A DNA stretch of 64,000 nt from Balneolaceae bacterium (lineage in GTDB: Bacteria; Bacteroidota; Rhodothermia; Balneolales; Balneolaceae): assembly GCA_034521495.1 (NCBI GenBank), contig JAXHMK010000021.1, positions 179,455 to 243,454 on the forward strand, given 5' to 3'. Within the stretch, counting starts at the first letter, position 1. Each line of letters starts with the position of its first letter. Below are positions 1-8,535 of the stretch, piece by piece. A model generated the notes under the pieces. That model was given only the letters and a program-made list of their open reading frames with translations. It was not told the origin of the DNA and searched no databases. The translations under genes were made by a program, and so were the position numbers.

Positions 1-473
1 TCAATTCCATTTTCAAATTCATTAACCCATATTTTTGAAATCTCTTCAGCCGAAGATTCATAAGCAATTTCCGGGATATACCGGTCACCCGCTGCGCCGT
101 AAAAACCGGTGTTTGTGACAATTTTAAGACCGGTTGAATCAGCTATCGATTGCAGAAGATCAACCCGCCGACCAAAATAGGCTGTGGTACAATCAAAAAT
201 TGTATCCACTCCCAATGTTTTTATTTTTTTCAGATAAGGGGCCACCTGGTTCAAAAGAGCGGCTTCATCATACTCAGATGCCTCACTTATATCCTTGCCA
301 AAATTTGACATGATATGTTCATGAGTCAAGGTGAAACCTAATTCATCTTCTGCAATTGTACCATCCACAGTGTTGATAACATTTTTTTCATATGATGAAT
401 TGAAGGCTTGAAAAACTATTAGCAAAAAAACTAAGAGCAGGAACTTTTGAATCTTAAGTAAATCAGAATTCAT
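1..473 (-). CDS. Phosphotriesterase-like (PTE family) exported hydrolase, C-terminus beyond window
   Basis: The minus strand reads from an ATG at 473 through an N-terminal hydrophobic leader (KFLLLVFLLIVFQAF, a probable signal peptide) into DGTIAEDELGFTLTHEH, the metal-binding HxH signature at the start of the phosphotriesterase-type TIM barrel, followed by VDTIFDCTTAYFGRRVDLL. Family members are binuclear metal amidohydrolases that act on phosphotriesters, lactones or sugar lactones; the substrate here cannot be told. Only about 157 residues are present because the gene runs off the left edge. It lies just downstream of a ThuA-like gene and a sugar isomerase-like gene on the same strand, which fits sugar lactone hydrolysis better than organophosphate hydrolysis, but this is inference. 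Confidence 0.75.
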   Translation of the reverse strand, partial: MNSDLLKIQKFLLLVFLLIVFQAFNSSYEKNVINTVDGTIAEDELGFTLTHEHIMSNFGKDISEASEYDEAALLNQVAPYLKKIKTLGVDTIFDCTTAYFGRRVDLLQSIADSTGLKIVTNTGFYGAAGDRYIPEIAYESSAEEISKIWVNEFENGI

Positions 474-536
474 TGTGTTAGTTATGATTAAACAATAAAA
501 ATATGAGTTGTGGATTATTCAAAGACTAAAAGTGTA

Positions 537-1324
537 TCATTCATATAGACCTAAACCTGTTGCTGCCCAATAAATTCCCCCATAAAGGTGATCCAGGAAG
601 TTCCGATCTCTGTAGGATTCGGGAATGTGTCCGAGTGTGGTGTAAAATGATCTGCCCCCATCAAATTCCTGGTACCATGCGATGGGATGATAATCCCCCA
701 TAGCTGTGAATCTTGTATCATCTCCCCAGGTTCTGTCCGGATCATATGTAGATTCATCAACGGTAAGTAAATCATTCAGGTTCTCTGTCAGAGGTTCACC
801 ATAGGAATACCATTCGTCCGTCCAAATCCATCGGTCAGAAAGATGCATGGTGGAGGGATGATTTTTATTTAAGACATTCATGACTGCGGTTTGCTCTTCG
901 GGATGATCGGTAAAAACACGACCAACCAATTTCTGAAACCATTCTTCCTGGTCATCGATTGATGACACTGCATGAATACCCACAAATCCGCCACCATTCC
1001 GAATAAAACTTTTGAAGTTATCCATCTGTTCATCGGATAAAATTATATCCCCTGGCGTGAAGAAAAACGATTGACATCAATTCCCCGGAGAAAATCTTCC
1101 GAAAAAGGATCCGTCAATGATCCGCTTCCATCTCTTTGTGCCCATGTAAAACCGGAATCATGTTTTTTTGCCATCTCTCGAAATTCATCGATTGCGGTTG
1201 GAATGGTAGGATCGTGCCAGCGGTCGGGAGTGGTATATACCATCACTTCAAACTGTTGAGCATACATAGTTTCGATGCTGGTTGACAATAGGATAAAGAT
1301 GAAAATAGGTATGAATTTTCTCAT
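537..1324 (-). pseudogene. ThuA-like (trehalose-utilisation domain) exported protein, split by a frameshift
   Basis: The N-terminal half (ATG at 1324) has a signal peptide MRKFIPIFIFILLSTS followed by FEVMVYTTPDRWHDPTIP, the first strand of the ThuA flavodoxin-like fold. The C-terminal half (from about 1075 down to 537) contains GDIILSDEQMDNF, GGGFVGIHAVSS, WTDEWYSY and GRSFYTTLGH, the typical ThuA core and end. The halves lie in different frames and join near 1063-1067, an A5 run on the plus strand. One more base in that run would give a continuous FFFTPGDIIL. The break is therefore a 1-nt deletion, either real or a homopolymer sequencing error. ThuA-domain proteins are linked to disaccharide or sugar catabolism; the exact reaction is not known to me. 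Confidence 0.8.
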
Positions 1325-1378
1325 AGAATCGATGATTAAGGATTTCAAAAATCAGAGGCATCATATTAATGGGGCTCT

Positions 1379-2333
1379 TCAATCAAGCGCTGTACGAAAC
1401 TTATTCAATAGATTTGGAACTTCAGAATATGCATTATATTCTTCTTCATTTTCCAGAGCAGGTAGTGTTTCTATGGGAACATATCCCCGGTATCCTCCAT
1501 TACGGATTATACCGACCAATTTATTCATATCGATTTCGTCTCCCCGGCGGCCTTTAAGTAATTTTTTGACTTGCCAGTTCACCGCATAGGGAACAACTTT
1601 TTCGATATCATCATACGGATTCGGCGAATAGAAATGCCCCGTATCAACAATGGTCCCTAACCAGTCGGAATCTACCATATCGAGGATTCTCAAAACTTCA
1701 TCCCCTGTTCTGAGCATTCCTCCGTGATTCTGTACTCCTACAATTACCCCATACTCTTTTCCATGTTCAGCACATTCTGCCAATGCTTCAGAAAGCCAGG
1801 CGGAGGTTTCGTCCCAATTGCGGCCTTCGGGTTTTTCCCCCGCAAATACACGAATAACAGGCGCCCCCATTTCTGCAGCCGTTTCAATCCATCGTTTGGT
1901 TAAATCAATATCTTCGCGGCGTTGAGCCTCATCTGCTGTCGCAAAATCGTTACGGATCCCTGTCCCGCTCATGTCCAGCCCGAGTTCGAAAGCCCGGCGT
2001 TTAAATTCATTTATAAATGATCTTTCCGGAACATCGGGATAACCCGGAAAGAAATAACCGGTTGGGTCAACAGCATCAAAATCCAATCGAGCACATTCTT
2101 CCAGCATATCAAACAGGCTCATTCCACCTTCTTCACCGTCCAGATGTTTGTAAAGTTCCTGGTAATAAGACCATGCATTTAAGCTGGTTTTAATTTTTGA
2201 ATCCAGCCCATTTTGAATGGTATGATTTTTAGAGAGGATTATATTATTTGGCAGAAATCCATCTCATTGTCATACCAACGGGAAAAAGAGAAAGTTTTTT
2301 TAAAAATTGTCGACGTGATTTTTTTGAACTCAC
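1379..2333 (-). pseudogene. Sugar phosphate isomerase/epimerase-like TIM barrel with Tat leader, split by a frameshift
   Basis: The main part (reading from 2122) is a xylose-isomerase-like TIM barrel: MSLFDMLEECARLDFDAVD, GTGIRNDF, VIRVFAGEKPEG, GVQNHGG, GTIVDTGHF and YVPIETLPALE. The reading frame stays open upstream through LNAWSYYQELYKHLDGEEGG, which belongs to the same protein. A Tat-type leader (SSKKSRRQFLKKL, from a GTG at 2333) lies in a different frame, and a 1-nt shift between about 2245 and 2266 separates the two. Restoring it would give a periplasmic sugar isomerase/epimerase of about 317 residues. The neighbours are ThuA-like and PTE-like genes on the same strand, so this looks like a sugar-modifying operon. 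The break may be sequencing error or true decay. Confidence 0.75.
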
Positions 2334-2452
2334 AGTTTAAGGCTTTGATTTTCAGAGTTAAGGGCTGTTAGTTTTTATGATACAAAAAATCATTAAAAGA
2401 CAATCCCAATAAGTATATCCGGCAGTTCTTCAGTAAGAATTAAAGGGAGATT

Positions 2453-2945
2453 TCAATGCTGATGATTCACCCGATGTTGCCGAAGCAGGTCTTCACCAAA
2501 ATCATTTCCTTTTTCTCGCCAGATGGTATGGATGTGATTTCCGTTATCTGAGGAATTATCGTACTCAATAAGGACATCCGATCCGGAATTTCACCGCGTT
2601 CATATGCTGTCTCGTACACAACGTTCAGAATATCATCCAGCTGCAAAATACTTGTTGTTTTCAGATATCCTTACGAGCTAAAAAGTGTGGTTAACAGGTG
2701 ATGGAATTGAACTCTGCTCTCGTCAGAGAGCTCGCCATATCTTAACCCCGGCCGTGCGGCAATCCAACCGGAAGATTTGTCCACTTTGTACGGGATGTAT
2801 CATCGAAGGTATGGTTAATGGTTGCCAAATGATTGTCTGTCAAAGTAGTTAGAAAATTATTGGTTGCTGTTCTGATCTGTTATTGGCCTGACAAACTGGA
2901 TGAGATCAGAAACAGGAGGAAAATGAGGGTAGAGAGTTTTTTCAT
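2453..2945 (-). pseudogene. Decayed DUF3500 family gene
   Basis: From an ATG at 2945 the minus strand encodes a signal peptide (MKKLSTLIFLLFLISS) and then hits an in-frame stop. After it, different frames carry the DUF3500 landmarks in order: FLTTLTDNHLATINHTFDD, W-TNLPVG, RPGLRYGELSDESRVQFHH, GYLKTTSILQLDDIL and, near the end, LIEYDNSSDNGNHIHTIWR and DFGEDLLRQH. There are at least two stops and two frame changes. The middle of the protein (between the LDDIL segment and the LIEYDN segment) is missing, so only about a third of a normal DUF3500 protein remains. I regard it as a genuine pseudogene. DUF3500 proteins are exported and of unknown function. Confidence 0.75.
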
Positions 2946-2977
2946 AGATTAAATTTTGTGATGGGTAAGTCTCTGAT

Positions 2978-3250
2978 TTGTTTAAATGTGCAGAAATCGA
3001 TTTCTATTTCAAAATTATTGCTTCACTGGTTTACAGTTTTCTTTTTTTGTTAATTGTTGAAAGACCACACCAAATTGTTTATTCCCATGCAAATTCTACT
3101 GTCAAAGTGCTTTACGACCTTGAAAATCCATATGACGCAGTTATTGACCAGGGAGTCTGGAATTGGCTTTGGCCGGTACTCATTTCATTCCTTGCATTGG
3201 CGTTTTTCGGGTCGGGGTACTCGAATGGTTCGCCGGTGGATGAAAATTAA
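2978..3250 (+). CDS. Small membrane ORF resembling the C-terminal part of a DUF3592 protein
   Basis: This 90-residue frame has one hydrophobic segment near the start (IIASLVYSFLFLLIV), then a hydrophilic stretch with VKVLYDLENPYDAVIDQG, then a second hydrophobic segment (WPVLISFLALAFFGSG). The YDxENPxxAVID pattern before a membrane segment resembles DUF3592 membrane proteins, which are usually longer. The only available start is a TTG at 2978 and a stop lies just upstream, so this is probably a remnant or a poorly started gene. It sits between the DUF3500 pseudogene and a histidine kinase, in a region of decay. Confidence 0.35.
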   Translation: MFKCAEIDFYFKIIASLVYSFLFLLIVERPHQIVYSHANSTVKVLYDLENPYDAVIDQGVWNWLWPVLISFLALAFFGSGYSNGSPVDEN

Positions 3251-3280
3251 ACGGTTTCAGAAGAAGTTGAAGACAGTTAA

Positions 3281-4432
3281 CTAATTTTCAGGTTTTTGGG
3301 GAATTCTGAATATGAACTTACTCCCTTTGTTGATCTCACTTTCAGCCCAGATTTCACCTCCATGTACTTCTACAGAATCTTTGCAAAGCAGTAATCCCAA
3401 ACCCGTTCCTGTTTCGTTGTAGGTGCCTTTTGATGAATGCTTCTTATCGATCTTGAATAAGTCGTCAATATTTTCCTTTGAAATCCCCACACCATTATCC
3501 GTAACTGATATTGTAATCTCATCTGCGTTTCTTTCGGATTCAATATCAATCTTTCCGCCGGGTTGGGTGAATTTAATTCCGTTTGATACCAAATTTCGTA
3601 ATACAAGCGTAATCATTGATTTGTCTGCATACACTGATGTGCTTGGTGGTATTTTATTTGTCAGAGATATCGATTTTTGGTGAGAAGAATCTCTTAGTAA
3701 GTCAATTACTTCATTCGTGATTTCATCTACATCAAAATACTCAGGATTATATTTGGTTCTGCCCGATTGTGATTGAGCCCATGCCAGTAGATTGTTTAGC
3801 AGATCCATCACTCGCTTTGAGGAGTGTTGAATCATTTGAGCAAACTCTAAAGCGTCGTCATATTCCTTCTTTTGCAATTGATCAATCAAGAGTTCGCTGA
3901 ATCCAAGGATACCGGAAAATGGATTTTTGAGATCATGCCCGATAATGGATAAAAACCGGTCTTTTGTGGCAATCAGTTCACTTAGCCGTGCTTCACTTTC
4001 TTTTAGTGCCTTTTCTGCTCTCTTTCGTTCGGTGATATCACGGACATTAAGAACCACAGACTGGATAGCCGGGTTGTGAAGTTGATTGTTTCCAAATGCT
4101 TCCAAATATACCCATTCGCCATTTTTGTGCCGGTGCCTATATTGTGTACCCCCATGTTTTGAGTGGTGTACGATATCTACAAATCCCTTTTTGGTTTTTG
4201 CCTGATCGTCCGGATGAATCATACTGTCTATGACTGAAATATCTGTTAGCTCTTCGGGTTTATATCCCAGGATTTTTTCACACGATTCACTGACGTACCG
4301 CTGAATACCATCTGCATCTAACAGCACAAGCATATCAAATGAATTTTTAATGAGTTGCCTAAAGGTCTCGTCTGATTTTAAAAATTCATCAGCTGTGAAT
4401 TTTTCTTTTGGATAGATTGATCCATTATTCAT
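3281..4432 (-). CDS. PAS-domain sensor histidine kinase, no transmembrane segment
   Basis: The 383-residue protein starts with one PAS domain plus PAC (about residues 22-135, ending LNVRDITERKRAEKAL), a short coiled linker, a HisKA dimerisation domain with phospho-acceptor His in IGHDLKNPFSGILGF (about residue 166), and a HATPase domain with the N box NLVSNGIKFT, DNGVGIS and the G box GTGLGLLLCK. No membrane segment is visible, so it should sense a cytosolic signal. No response regulator is adjacent, so its partner is encoded elsewhere. It ends in FRIPQKPEN with no receiver domain. The neighbouring Y-family polymerase gene is on the same strand but separated by about 150 nt. Confidence 0.9.
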   Translation of the reverse strand: MNNGSIYPKEKFTADEFLKSDETFRQLIKNSFDMLVLLDADGIQRYVSESCEKILGYKPEELTDISVIDSMIHPDDQAKTKKGFVDIVHHSKHGGTQYRHRHKNGEWVYLEAFGNNQLHNPAIQSVVLNVRDITERKRAEKALKESEARLSELIATKDRFLSIIGHDLKNPFSGILGFSELLIDQLQKKEYDDALEFAQMIQHSSKRVMDLLNNLLAWAQSQSGRTKYNPEYFDVDEITNEVIDLLRDSSHQKSISLTNKIPPSTSVYADKSMITLVLRNLVSNGIKFTQPGGKIDIESERNADEITISVTDNGVGISKENIDDLFKIDKKHSSKGTYNETGTGLGLLLCKDSVEVHGGEIWAESEINKGSKFIFRIPQKPEN

Positions 4433-4579
4433 ACAGCCTCTTTTTTTAAGATTACGGATGGCTTGGGAATTCTCTCATATAGAGCTCTCTATTTCTTGCA
4501 AATTACGAAAAAGATGTTAGAAAGATTTAATAATGTTAATTCTGCTGGTTCTCTGAAAATAGTATATAGCAGGAATTGA

Positions 4580-5935
4580 TTATCGGTTCGATATCAACGA
4601 CTCATTCGGACTCCGGTTCACAAAGTGTGTATTTCCGGGTACGCTCTCTTGAATAGCGGCTGGGGTCACCACATCTGTTTTGTAAAAATTATTGAGACAA
4701 TCTACTGCGTTGTAGAGTTGACGAACCTGGTCTTTTTCATCAAAAAACAGTTCAAGCTGCTCGGTAAACTGCATTTCTATTGTATGAAATCCAACTCCCC
4801 GAATTTTAATTTTTTTTCGCAGAGCATTTTTAACCCTCCGCATCGCCTCCGGCAGAAAGGCCTTGAGTACATATTCATCCAGGTTTGTAAAACCGGGAGT
4901 GTTAAATGCAAAACTGTCTCCGTCCCACTTGTTGTCCTGGTAGCGGATGTAGCAACCCCATCGCCGTGCTTTGCGCTTGTAGCCTCGCATTCTGTAGCAA
5001 ACTTTCCGAACGGCTTTCACAATTTCTCCTTTCACCAAAATGGGGTCGTCTGTCCAGTCGGAAAACGTATGCATGTAACTCACTTCATCCGGCACGTGAT
5101 CGTCATTATCCAATACTTTGGCGTTGTCTCGCCCGGTCACCGTCTCCCAGAAAAGCTGACCCTGCATCTCCCCGAATATTTTTTTGAAGGGAGCGGGGCC
5201 TGACTTATGAGCATCGGCGATGGTGTGTAATCCATATTTTTTGAGATGTTCGTACCGCCGCCGGCCGATTCCCCACACCTCATCCATGGGCAGGGGATAG
5301 ATATATTGAGCGGCATCATCGTGGGTGAGGATCAGCGTCAGCCCGTTGGGTTTTCGTAGATCGGAGGCCAGCTTAGAATACGTTTTACTGTGGGCCATTC
5401 CAACGGAGCAAACCAGCCCGAGCTTGTTGTGAATTTCCTGCTGTAGTTTCTTTCCAAACGCTTCGAGGTGTTCTCGCGGTTTACCCAGCAAAAAAGTGAG
5501 ATCCATGAAATATTCATCCATTGAATATTTTTCTACTTCAGGAGAAAAGTTGTCGAGGATCTCTCGCAATTGCCGGCCTATTTCAGTGTATTTAGAATAA
5601 TCGATCTGCTTAAACACCAGGTAGGGACAAATTTGCGATGCCTCAAAAGCGCTCATCGCTGTTTTAATGCCCAGCGCCCGAGCTTCGTAGCTGGCCGTTG
5701 CCACAATTCCGCGAGCCGTTCCGTCCGGCTTTCGCCAGCCGCCCATCGCCACAGGAAGTCCATATAAATTATAAGACTGCTGCTCCACCTGTGCGTAATA
5801 ACAGCTCATATCCAGGTGCAGGTACAGCCGCTTTTTTCGGGATGTATGCTGATGATCCTTCGCCACAGAACTGTACAGCGTGATGCGATGCACATCCTGG
5901 TCAAGATCGTAATCGGTATGTTGGTTCGGATCCAT
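4580..5935 (-). CDS. dinB: Y-family DNA polymerase (DinB/Pol IV-like)
   Basis: The 451-residue translesion polymerase has the Y-family palm motifs HLDMSCYYAQVEQQS (first catalytic Asp), the nucleotide-binding VATASYEARALGIKTAM, the catalytic pair in YSMDEYFMDLT (usually S-I-D-E-A-F-x-D), the SVGMAHSKTYSKLASDLRKP segment, the helix-hairpin-helix region WGIGRRRYEHLKKYGLHT, and a little-finger domain. The C-terminus is longer than in E. coli DinB and there is an N-terminal extension of about 38 residues. Such enzymes bypass DNA lesions with low fidelity and bind the sliding clamp. The promoter region upstream carries a TTGTGGA heptamer tandem array (5978-6039). Confidence 0.9.
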   Translation of the reverse strand: MDPNQHTDYDLDQDVHRITLYSSVAKDHQHTSRKKRLYLHLDMSCYYAQVEQQSYNLYGLPVAMGGWRKPDGTARGIVATASYEARALGIKTAMSAFEASQICPYLVFKQIDYSKYTEIGRQLREILDNFSPEVEKYSMDEYFMDLTFLLGKPREHLEAFGKKLQQEIHNKLGLVCSVGMAHSKTYSKLASDLRKPNGLTLILTHDDAAQYIYPLPMDEVWGIGRRRYEHLKKYGLHTIADAHKSGPAPFKKIFGEMQGQLFWETVTGRDNAKVLDNDDHVPDEVSYMHTFSDWTDDPILVKGEIVKAVRKVCYRMRGYKRKARRWGCYIRYQDNKWDGDSFAFNTPGFTNLDEYVLKAFLPEAMRRVKNALRKKIKIRGVGFHTIEMQFTEQLELFFDEKDQVRQLYNAVDCLNNFYKTDVVTPAAIQESVPGNTHFVNRSPNESLISNR

Positions 5936-5977
5936 TACATGTATTATAATAAATTACACATATATTATACATATTTT

Positions 5978-6039
5978 TTGTGGATTGTGGATTGTGGATT
6001 GTGGATTGTGGATTGTGGATTGTGGATTATGGATTATGG
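5978..6039 (+). repeat. Tandem heptamer array (TTGTGGA), about nine copies
   Basis: The unit TTGTGGA is repeated head to tail. The first seven copies are perfect and the last two read TTATGGA. The array lies about 45 nt upstream of the dinB start, on the side from which dinB is transcribed. Perfect short tandem arrays vary in copy number by slippage, so the number seen here may differ between isolates. It has no CRISPR character (no spacers). Confidence 0.9.
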
Positions 6040-6416
6040 ATGATTTGTCATCGCGAGGGGCGGGGTGTTTTCCGTACCGTGGCGATCTCCCGGCACAAAA
6101 ACGTGCGTCAGTTCAAGCGCACTCTGAGCGTAATGAAGTGAAGACGAAGAGGAAGTCAAGACCTTTTGTTTTGTTGAGAAGTGATCTCGATTTTACCCAA
6201 TTTCATTTCATTATTCTCAATGCGATGAGAGGACTGTAAAGATATTGTTGGCAGGGTTTAAGCTGTGAAAAATGAAGAAAAGCCACTCCGGGAGAGTGAC
6301 ATGGTTATCCTGATTAGTAAGTTGATTCCGGATTTGTTTTGGGCTTGCTTTGATAATTAATTGTGTTTTGCCATTTTAGTTTGAATTATGGCTAAATAGA
6401 ATAATGAATTTAAAAG
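6040..6416. other. Intergenic stretch with a repeat-like GC-rich segment
   Basis: No credible gene is visible between the heptamer array and the DUF4160 gene. The first part (about 6048-6150) is GC-richer than its surroundings, with GTCATCGCGAGGGGCGGGG and GTGGCGATCTCCCGG. This resembles the dispersed intergenic repeats starting with TCATTGCGAGG that I know from Bacteroidota genomes, but it occurs only once here. The rest is AT-rich, with no terminator or RNA that I can recognise. Confidence 0.4.
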
Positions 6417-6677
6417 ATGCCGGAAATAAGTAGATTTTATGGAATTATTATTCGCATGTTCTATAACGATCATAATCCACCTCATTTCCACGCTATTTAC
6501 CAAGAAGATGAAGCTTTGATTGAAATTAAAACGTTAGAAATACTAGGAGGTCATTTGCCAAAAAGAGCGATGTCGTTAGCTGTTGAATGGGCGATTGAGC
6601 ACAGAGAGGAACTACTAAGAAATTGGAATAAAGCCAGAAATAATGAGACTTTAGACAGAATTGAACCGTTAGATTAA
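6417..6677 (+). CDS. DUF4160 domain protein
   Basis: This 86-residue protein has the DUF4160 pattern: MPEISRFYGIIIRMFYNDHNPPHFHAIY, then a segment predicted as strands (EALIEIKTLEILGGHLPKRA) and a helix (AVEWAIEHREELLRNWNKA). The PHFHA motif is the family hallmark. Its function is not established. The gene is followed after a short gap by a DUF2442 gene, the usual arrangement for this pair, which behaves like a mobile small-gene cassette (toxin-antitoxin-like, but unproven). Confidence 0.85.
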   Translation: MPEISRFYGIIIRMFYNDHNPPHFHAIYQEDEALIEIKTLEILGGHLPKRAMSLAVEWAIEHREELLRNWNKARNNETLDRIEPLD

Positions 6678-6698
6678 AAAGTTCAAAAATTGAATAAA

Positions 6699-6968
6699 AT
6701 GATACGCATAACAGAACTTACCATATTAGACGATCAAAAAATTTATTTAAGTTTTAGTGACGACACGGAGAAAACCGTTGATCTATCGCCATTTATTAAA
6801 GAAGACAAGTTAAGTAAACCACTGTCTGATCCTGACTATTTTAGACAAGTTAAACTATATGAAAATGGGAGAGGAATTTATTGGCCGAACGGTTATGATT
6901 TTTGTCCTGACTTTCTTCGAAATCATACATCGGAGGGAGAAAAAGAACTGGTTGAAGAAAAAAAATAG
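6699..6968 (+). CDS. DUF2442 domain protein
   Basis: The protein begins at the ATG at 6699 (MIRITELTILDDQKIYLSF); an in-frame TTG nine bases upstream is less likely. It contains the DUF2442 features: a first strand (ITELTILDDQKIYLSFSDD), TVDLSPFI, a DPDYFRQVKLYENGRGIYWPN core and DFCPDFL. Family members are about 80-90 residues long and are often encoded next to DUF4160, as here, with about 20 nt between them. The joint function is unknown. The charged tail EGEKELVEEKK is variable in the family. Confidence 0.85.
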   Translation: MIRITELTILDDQKIYLSFSDDTEKTVDLSPFIKEDKLSKPLSDPDYFRQVKLYENGRGIYWPNGYDFCPDFLRNHTSEGEKELVEEKK

Positions 6969-7078
6969 GATTTTAAACTGTTATTATTGATCTATTAAAT
7001 TTATTCTGATAGCCTCAGTAAATTTCCAAATCGACTGTTTCCCATCAAATCAGCCTATATTTCTTCAAATATATTAGT

Positions 7079-7175
7079 GACCTGCCGAAGTGCGTAAGCT
7101 CCTGGCAGAGTCGCTGATCGTTGAATATGTTTCGAACTCTGTCAGGAGCTCACTCCGTTCGCGCTCTGGCAGGTT
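7079..7175. repeat. Dispersed inverted repeat of the CTGGCAGAGT family (copy 1)
   Basis: About 40-bp imperfect inverted arms run from GACCTGCCGAAGTGCG and GCTCCTGGCAGAGTCG on the left to CGAACTCTGTCAGGAGCT and GCTCTGGCAGGTTC on the right. Related copies lie at 11216-11260 (left arm only), 52923-53030 and 62140-62225. All are intergenic and could fold as long hairpins. The copy lies just upstream of pyrC. Confidence 0.8.
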
Positions 7176-7212
7176 CTCTTAGATCACAAAAAGCATAAAA
7201 ATTCATTTGTTG

Positions 7213-8514
7213 ATGGAAACCACTCCAAACCTTCTCATTCAAAATGCAAAACCTATTGGCTCTAATCATGACGGCAGCGAGGCTGTCGATATTCGCATCA
7301 AAGATGGGGTGATTGCCGAAATCTCCTCGGGCCTTGAAATCAAAGATGGAGAAGAGGCTTTTGATGCCAATGGCGCATACATCAGCGGCGGCTGGATGGA
7401 TATGCACGTTCATTTTCGTGAACCTGGATATGAGCATAAAGAGACGCTGGAAACCGGTTGTCGCTCAGCTATGTTCGGCGGTTTTACTGAAGTGGCCTGT
7501 ATGCCAAATACTAAACCGGCCATCCATACGCGGGATGTTGTTGAATTCATTCGAAATAAATCGGATCAACAATTGGTGGACGTTCACCCGATTGGCTGTG
7601 TAACGAAGGAGCGAAAAGGCGAGTCGATCGCGGAGATGAGCGACATGAAAGAGGGCGGAGCCGTGGCATTCAGTGATGACGGCGATCCCGTTTACAATTC
7701 TCAGGTAATGCGGGTAGCCCTGGAATATTCATCAATGCTGGGCATGCCGATCATCAATCATGAAGAAGATTTGGCTCTTTCACGGCCCGGCCATATGAAT
7801 GAAGGCGAGGTTTCAGCCCGGCTGGGACTGGACGGAACACCCGGAATTGCCGAGGAAGCGATGATCGCCCGCGATATTTTACTGGCCGGTTTTACAGGCG
7901 GTCATATTCACGTGGCGCACATCAGCACGCGAAAAGCGGTAGACCTGGTTCGAAGAGCGAAAGAGGAGGGGGTCAACATAACAACGGAAGTGTGTGCACA
8001 CCATTTTGACCTCACTGATAAAGAGATTGAAACCCGGCATTTTGATACGAACGTAAAAATGCATCCGCCGCTGCGAACCCAAGATGATGTGGATGCGATG
8101 ATTGAAGGACTCGCTGACGGTACCATTGATGTAATCTGTACCGATCACGCACCGCATGCCATCGAAGAGAAAGAGGTGGAATTTATCTATGCTCCGAACG
8201 GAATCATCGGGTTGGATACAGCCTGGAGCATTAGCGTGCAGCGGTTATTAAATACCGGGAAACTCTCCTTACAACAGTTAATGAAGAAGTTCGTTATTAA
8301 TCCCCGACAAATTTTAAATCTTGATATACCTGAAATTAAAGAGGGGCAGATTGCAAACCTGACCATTTTTAATACCGATGAGGAGTGGACATACAGGTTG
8401 AATGAAGTTCGGTCAAAATCAAAAAATTCCCCGTATCTCGGGAAAACATTGACCGGGCGTGCACTGGCTGTTTATAATAAAAACCGGTTTGCAATCAACA
8501 CCCTCAAGAATTGA
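7213..8514 (+). CDS. pyrC: Dihydroorotase
   Basis: The 433-residue enzyme hydrolyses dihydroorotate/condenses N-carbamoyl aspartate in pyrimidine synthesis. Visible family features are the zinc site DMHVHFREPG near residue 65, GFTEVACMPNTKP, the second metal region INHEED, the HVAHIST segment, the AHHFDLT motif, and the catalytic Asp region VICTDHAPH near the end. The length and the FREPG form fit the class I (amidohydrolase-type) dihydroorotase. I chose the ATG at 7213 rather than the in-frame TTGs at 7207 and 7210. The next gene follows after about 20 nt and may be cotranscribed. Confidence 0.93.
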   Translation: METTPNLLIQNAKPIGSNHDGSEAVDIRIKDGVIAEISSGLEIKDGEEAFDANGAYISGGWMDMHVHFREPGYEHKETLETGCRSAMFGGFTEVACMPNTKPAIHTRDVVEFIRNKSDQQLVDVHPIGCVTKERKGESIAEMSDMKEGGAVAFSDDGDPVYNSQVMRVALEYSSMLGMPIINHEEDLALSRPGHMNEGEVSARLGLDGTPGIAEEAMIARDILLAGFTGGHIHVAHISTRKAVDLVRRAKEEGVNITTEVCAHHFDLTDKEIETRHFDTNVKMHPPLRTQDDVDAMIEGLADGTIDVICTDHAPHAIEEKEVEFIYAPNGIIGLDTAWSISVQRLLNTGKLSLQQLMKKFVINPRQILNLDIPEIKEGQIANLTIFNTDEEWTYRLNEVRSKSKNSPYLGKTLTGRALAVYNKNRFAINTLKN

Positions 8515-8535
8515 CCTATTGAATTACCAGCCAGA

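Noticed and set aside
5978-6039. CRISPR-like array
   Set aside because: Repeat units are directly adjacent with no spacers and only 7 bp long.
5985-6239. 84-codon ORF through the heptamer array
   Set aside because: The N-terminus is just the translated TTGTGGA repeat (WIVDCGL...).
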